This document shows, one piece after another, positions 29,483 through 31,539 of a stretch of DNA of 31,539 nucleotides; position 1 is the first letter of the stretch, and every line of letters starts with the position of its first letter. The DNA is from UBA1206 sp045600105 (GTDB taxonomy: Bacteria; Bacillota; Clostridia; Oscillospirales; CAG-382): positions 1 to 31,539 of the forward strand of contig JAZRXG010000035.1 in NCBI GenBank assembly GCA_045600105.1, read 5' to 3'. A program made the position numbers and the translations under genes. The notes under the pieces are model-generated. The model was not told the DNA's origin. It did not search any database and was given only the letters and a program-made list of their open reading frames with translations.

Positions 29483-31102
29483 TTATTCTTTCGGCAGGAC
29501 GTCGCTGAACACGATGAGATTCGCGGTGATGCGTTCTTTCTCGTTGAGTTTATCAAACGTTCCGTTTTCGTAAAGGATGTCGAGCGCCATCATGGCAACA
29601 ATATGGTCAATGAATCTGCTGCTGCGGCTTATGACGAGATCCTGCATCTGCGGCGGATAATTCTTGGCTTCCTGCATGGCGATCTCAAGTCCGAACGACG
29701 CAAACTTTTCTTTAATTTTTTCGCCGAGTGACGGGATGCGGTCAAAAAATCCGCGGTTATCGCCTTTGCAGACCATTACCTGCACTTTTCCGTCAGCGTC
29801 GATGAATCCGCGCTCTTCAAGGCGTTTGATCTCTTCTCTGCCTTCGTAGTTGTCGGTGATCTTTCCGGTCATATACTCGTACAAATACACGTAATCGGAA
29901 ATCAGATTGTTTTTCCAAGCTCCTTTTCTGCTGTCAAACCGGGTGTCGATCGACCACGACTGAACGGGATAAATATCCGTTGATCTCCACATATCTCCGC
30001 ACGTCGAATAATCGCCGTTAAATGTCGTTTTATAATCGGGATCGACGCACTCACTTTCAATATCGACCAGCGGGATGTATTCCCCGCCGTCAAGATCCTT
30101 GATCTTGTATTTTTCAAGATCCCTTCCGACGTTATTGCTCACATCGCATTTATTCGCTATCGCGTAAAACACGGCAGCCGCTTCGAGAAGCTGTCTGTTG
30201 CCGTCAGGAATGTAACATTCGACGCCCTCTACCGCTTTTCGTACCAAAGGCACGTATTCATTGACAAGTATTTCAGCCGCTTCAAGCTTCTTTTTGAGTT
30301 CGTTATCTGTCTGCTCTTTTGAATACGTGCGCGGAGAAATATAGGCGAACGTAGTGTATCTGCCGCCTTTGGTTTTAACAAGATAACCGTTGTCTTCGAG
30401 CAATTTGACTTTGTCTTCGATAAACACGGGAGTGACGCCGAGCTCCTCTGATATCTCCACAAGGTTTTTCGGTTCGTAATATACGCTGTAAACGATGTTG
30501 AGATTCAGCTTGTCGCCGAGGTAATATTCGGGTCCGCCGTTGGGCCCGACGAATCCGCTGTGACCGAGGGAACCAGACTTTACGGGATCTATTCCGAGTT
30601 TTCCTACTTTTCTTTCCATTGTATAACCTTCTTTCAATTCATTTCTTGCTTTGTTCAGATGCCACTTCACGGTGCCTTCCGGAATTTTCAGCCTTGATGC
30701 AATGGATCTGATAGATTCGTTTTTGTAGTAAAAACGGAAAATTATCTGCCGCCGTTCGGACGAAAGATACGCGATCTCAAGTCTGAGCCGATCTGCTTCT
30801 TCGGCGACAGGATCGTCAAAAGCGCTTTCGTAATAAGGCAAATCGGCAACACCGTCTATCGAGATACCCTCGTTCCTTTTGACGGAAGATACGTACTTTG
30901 CGTAGGTATGCTCACAGATGCGCCATATATAGCCGTCGATATTGACTATTTCGTCGCTTGACAGGAGCGAACGGTAGACCTCGACGGTCATTTCCGACGC
31001 GATCTCTTCGGCTTCGTCGTAAGAAAAAGACTTTTTGCAGGCAAAGCCGTAGATCTTCTGCATATATTCCTTTATTATGGCGTCCGCTTTGATTTTTTCC
31101 AT
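29483..31102 (-). CDS. ECF-type sigma factor fused to a large C-terminal region with winged-helix-like segment
   Basis: ATG 31102 is chosen because AAAGGACG lies about 7 bp upstream; the frame continues to 31261 without a ribosome binding site. The 539-residue product begins with sigma region 2 (about 8-72: EYMQKIYGFACKKSFSYDEA, YIWRICEHTYAKYV). Region 4 follows (about 113-160: LSSERRQIIFRFYYKNESIR, SIASRLKIPEGTVKWHLNKA). Residues 200-257 look like a winged helix (EPKNLVEISEELGVTPVFIE, LLEDNGYLVKTKGGRYT). The remaining 280 residues are soluble, with no transmembrane helix, and I cannot assign them; they include several Tyr/Trp/Asp-rich patches. No anti-sigma gene is adjacent on the visible side, so the C-terminal part may itself sense or inhibit (inferred). 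Confidence 0.82.
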   Translation of the reverse strand: MEKIKADAIIKEYMQKIYGFACKKSFSYDEAEEIASEMTVEVYRSLLSSDEIVNIDGYIWRICEHTYAKYVSSVKRNEGISIDGVADLPYYESAFDDPVAEEADRLRLEIAYLSSERRQIIFRFYYKNESIRSIASRLKIPEGTVKWHLNKARNELKEGYTMERKVGKLGIDPVKSGSLGHSGFVGPNGGPEYYLGDKLNLNIVYSVYYEPKNLVEISEELGVTPVFIEDKVKLLEDNGYLVKTKGGRYTTFAYISPRTYSKEQTDNELKKKLEAAEILVNEYVPLVRKAVEGVECYIPDGNRQLLEAAAVFYAIANKCDVSNNVGRDLEKYKIKDLDGGEYIPLVDIESECVDPDYKTTFNGDYSTCGDMWRSTDIYPVQSWSIDTRFDSRKGAWKNNLISDYVYLYEYMTGKITDNYEGREEIKRLEERGFIDADGKVQVMVCKGDNRGFFDRIPSLGEKIKEKFASFGLEIAMQEAKNYPPQMQDLVISRSSRFIDHIVAMMALDILYENGTFDKLNEKERITANLIVFSDVLPKE

Positions 31103-31250
31103 TTTTACGTCCTTTTGAAAGCTTTCGTATATACAGTGGAAAGGTTTTTGAAAAAGTTGGCGTATATCTCGTTTTCGGGAACAAAAAAGCACGCTTGCAG
31201 GACTTGTTCTTAAGGACAGTTTCATAGCACAAGTACCGCTTTGTGGTGAG

Positions 31251-31264
31251 TAAGTGCGCACTTA
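31251..31264. repeat. 14-bp perfect palindrome
   Basis: TAAGTGCGCACTTA is perfectly self-complementary. It lies about 150 bp upstream of the sigma-factor start, and could be an operator or the remnant of an element end. Confidence 0.5.
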
Positions 31265-31266
31265 TC

Positions 31267-31302
31267 AAAAAACAGGCTGACAAAAAAGTCAACCTGTTTT
31301 TT
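31267..31302. terminator. Bidirectional terminator-like hairpin
   Basis: AAAAAACAGG (31267-31276) pairs with CCTGTTTTTT (31293-31302), with a further TGAC/GTCA pairing inside after one mismatch. A-run and T-run flanks allow action on both strands. It isolates the sigma-factor gene from whatever lies to the right. Confidence 0.75.
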
Positions 31303-31333
31303 CTATTTCAGTTGGTTTTACAAAAGGTAAGTA

Positions 31334-31537
31334 GTGATGTTTGCCCTGACGGGCAAGTGATGTTGCGCGTTTCACTCGCAGTGATGTTTTTGCTTTGCAA
31401 AAGTGATGTGATGTGTTCCACTCATGCGCCGTCGAGGCGCACATCACTCGGCAAAGCCGAACATCACGCCGACAGGCACATCACGTTCCACGCAGTGGAA
31501 CACATCGTTCGCCGAGTGTCCTTAAGAACACTCGGCG
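31334..31537. repeat. Array of GTGATGT / ACATCAC repeats alternating with different short hairpins
   Basis: GTGATGT occurs at 31334, 31357, 31381, 31403 and 31408. ACATCAC occurs at 31441, 31461 and 31478, with a decayed ACATCG at 31502. Between them lie hairpins of different sequence: TTGCCC-TGAC-GGGCAA (31341-31356), TGCG/CGCA (31364-31380), TTTTGC-TTT-GCAAAA (31388-31402), TGCGCC-GTCGA-GGCGCA (31425-31441), TCGGC-AAA-GCCGA (31448-31460), GCC-GACA-GGC (31468-31477) and GTTCCAC-GCA-GTGGAAC (31485-31501). The last is a 10-bp stem CGCCGAGTGT/ACACTCGGCG (31510-31537). The two halves mirror each other around about 31433. The element may extend past the window. Confidence 0.85.
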
Positions 31538-31539
31538 TG

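Larger units (their letters stand above)
31103..31539. other. Gene-free 437-bp region with structured repeats
   Basis: No credible coding frame is seen on either strand. From left to right it holds the leader of the sigma-factor gene, the sequence GTTCTTAAGGAC (31206-31217), a 14-bp palindrome, a terminator-like hairpin and the GTGATGT/ACATCAC hairpin array. It runs to the window edge. Confidence 0.8.

Noticed and set aside
31120..31165. ECF-type autoregulated promoter upstream of the sigma-factor gene
   Set aside because: An AAC-containing -35-like CCAACTTTTTC is visible on the minus strand, but no matching CGTC/CGTA -10 lies at a suitable distance; too weak to annotate.
31103..31261. N-terminal extension of the sigma-factor frame by 53 codons
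   Set aside because: No ribosome binding site at the upstream ATG, composition unlike a protein, and a good AAAGGACG site precedes the inner ATG at 31102 where sigma region 2 begins.
31334..31537. CRISPR array
   Set aside because: Repeats are only 7 bp, the intervals are themselves hairpins, the orientation inverts in the middle, and no cas gene is near.
31485..31537. Integron attC site or tRNA
   Set aside because: The GTTCCAC hairpin lacks the paired core sites and asymmetry of attC, and no cloverleaf can be drawn.

Overview
The window looks like a chromosomal segment of an uncultured Clostridia-type Firmicute (Bacillota), moderately GC-rich with many C/G-ending codons. The reasons are the ylxM-ffh / rpsP-khpA-rimM-trmD block, a ThiI without rhodanese domain paired with a NifS-type cysteine desulfurase, a Crh-like HPr paralogue, strong AGGAGG-type ribosome binding sites and a nine-gene bacterial V-type ATPase operon in the Enterococcus ntp order. 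I cannot assign a genus.

Region 1 (1-3998, minus strand): a tightly coupled operon cysteine desulfurase - thiI - pncC - nusB - xseA. Most junctions are ATGA or TAATG overlaps; xseA runs off the left edge. It is read from a TTGCTT-17-TATAGT promoter that is back-to-back with the promoter of a BMP-family lipoprotein gene (4119-5252, plus). That gene converges, through a shared terminator, on a membrane-anchored stalk-like protein (5330-6040, minus). Next comes an unusual ClpC/ClpA-like AAA+ protein (6188-8317) whose second ATPase ring appears inactivated.

Region 2 (8314-13547): translation and secretion housekeeping: ylxM-ffh (SRP), rpsP, khpA, rimM, trmD. A perfect 28-bp palindrome overlaps the expected ylxM transcription start. 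Where rplS commonly follows trmD, this genome has instead a polytopic O-antigen-polymerase-like membrane protein and two tandem DUF4330-like single-pass proteins (13564-14398).

Region 3 (14460-20760): an HPr-like protein with Arg in place of the phosphorylated His15, a strong terminator touching the uvrC start, then uvrC-rsmD-coaD and an enolase-superfamily enzyme overlapping coaD. A separately promoted 2-hydroxyacid dehydrogenase and a small membrane-anchored protein of unknown function follow, ending at a perfect hairpin terminator.

Region 4 (20874-29470): the V-type ATPase operon, subunits H/G-I-K-E-C-F-A-B-D, with its own promoter and a 17-bp-stem terminator. All ion-site residues of the Enterococcus hirae sodium ring are present in subunit K, so sodium coupling is predicted. 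Subunit K also has a signal-peptide-like N-terminus.

Region 5 (29483-31539): a minus-strand gene for an ECF-type sigma factor fused to a roughly 380-residue C-terminal region with a winged-helix-like segment, and behind it a gene-free 437-bp stretch. That stretch holds a 14-bp palindrome, a terminator-like hairpin, and a striking array of GTGATGT repeats alternating with different short hairpins, mirrored by ACATCAC repeats on the other side. I do not recognise this array. It is the strongest candidate here for an undescribed element, and it continues to the window edge.
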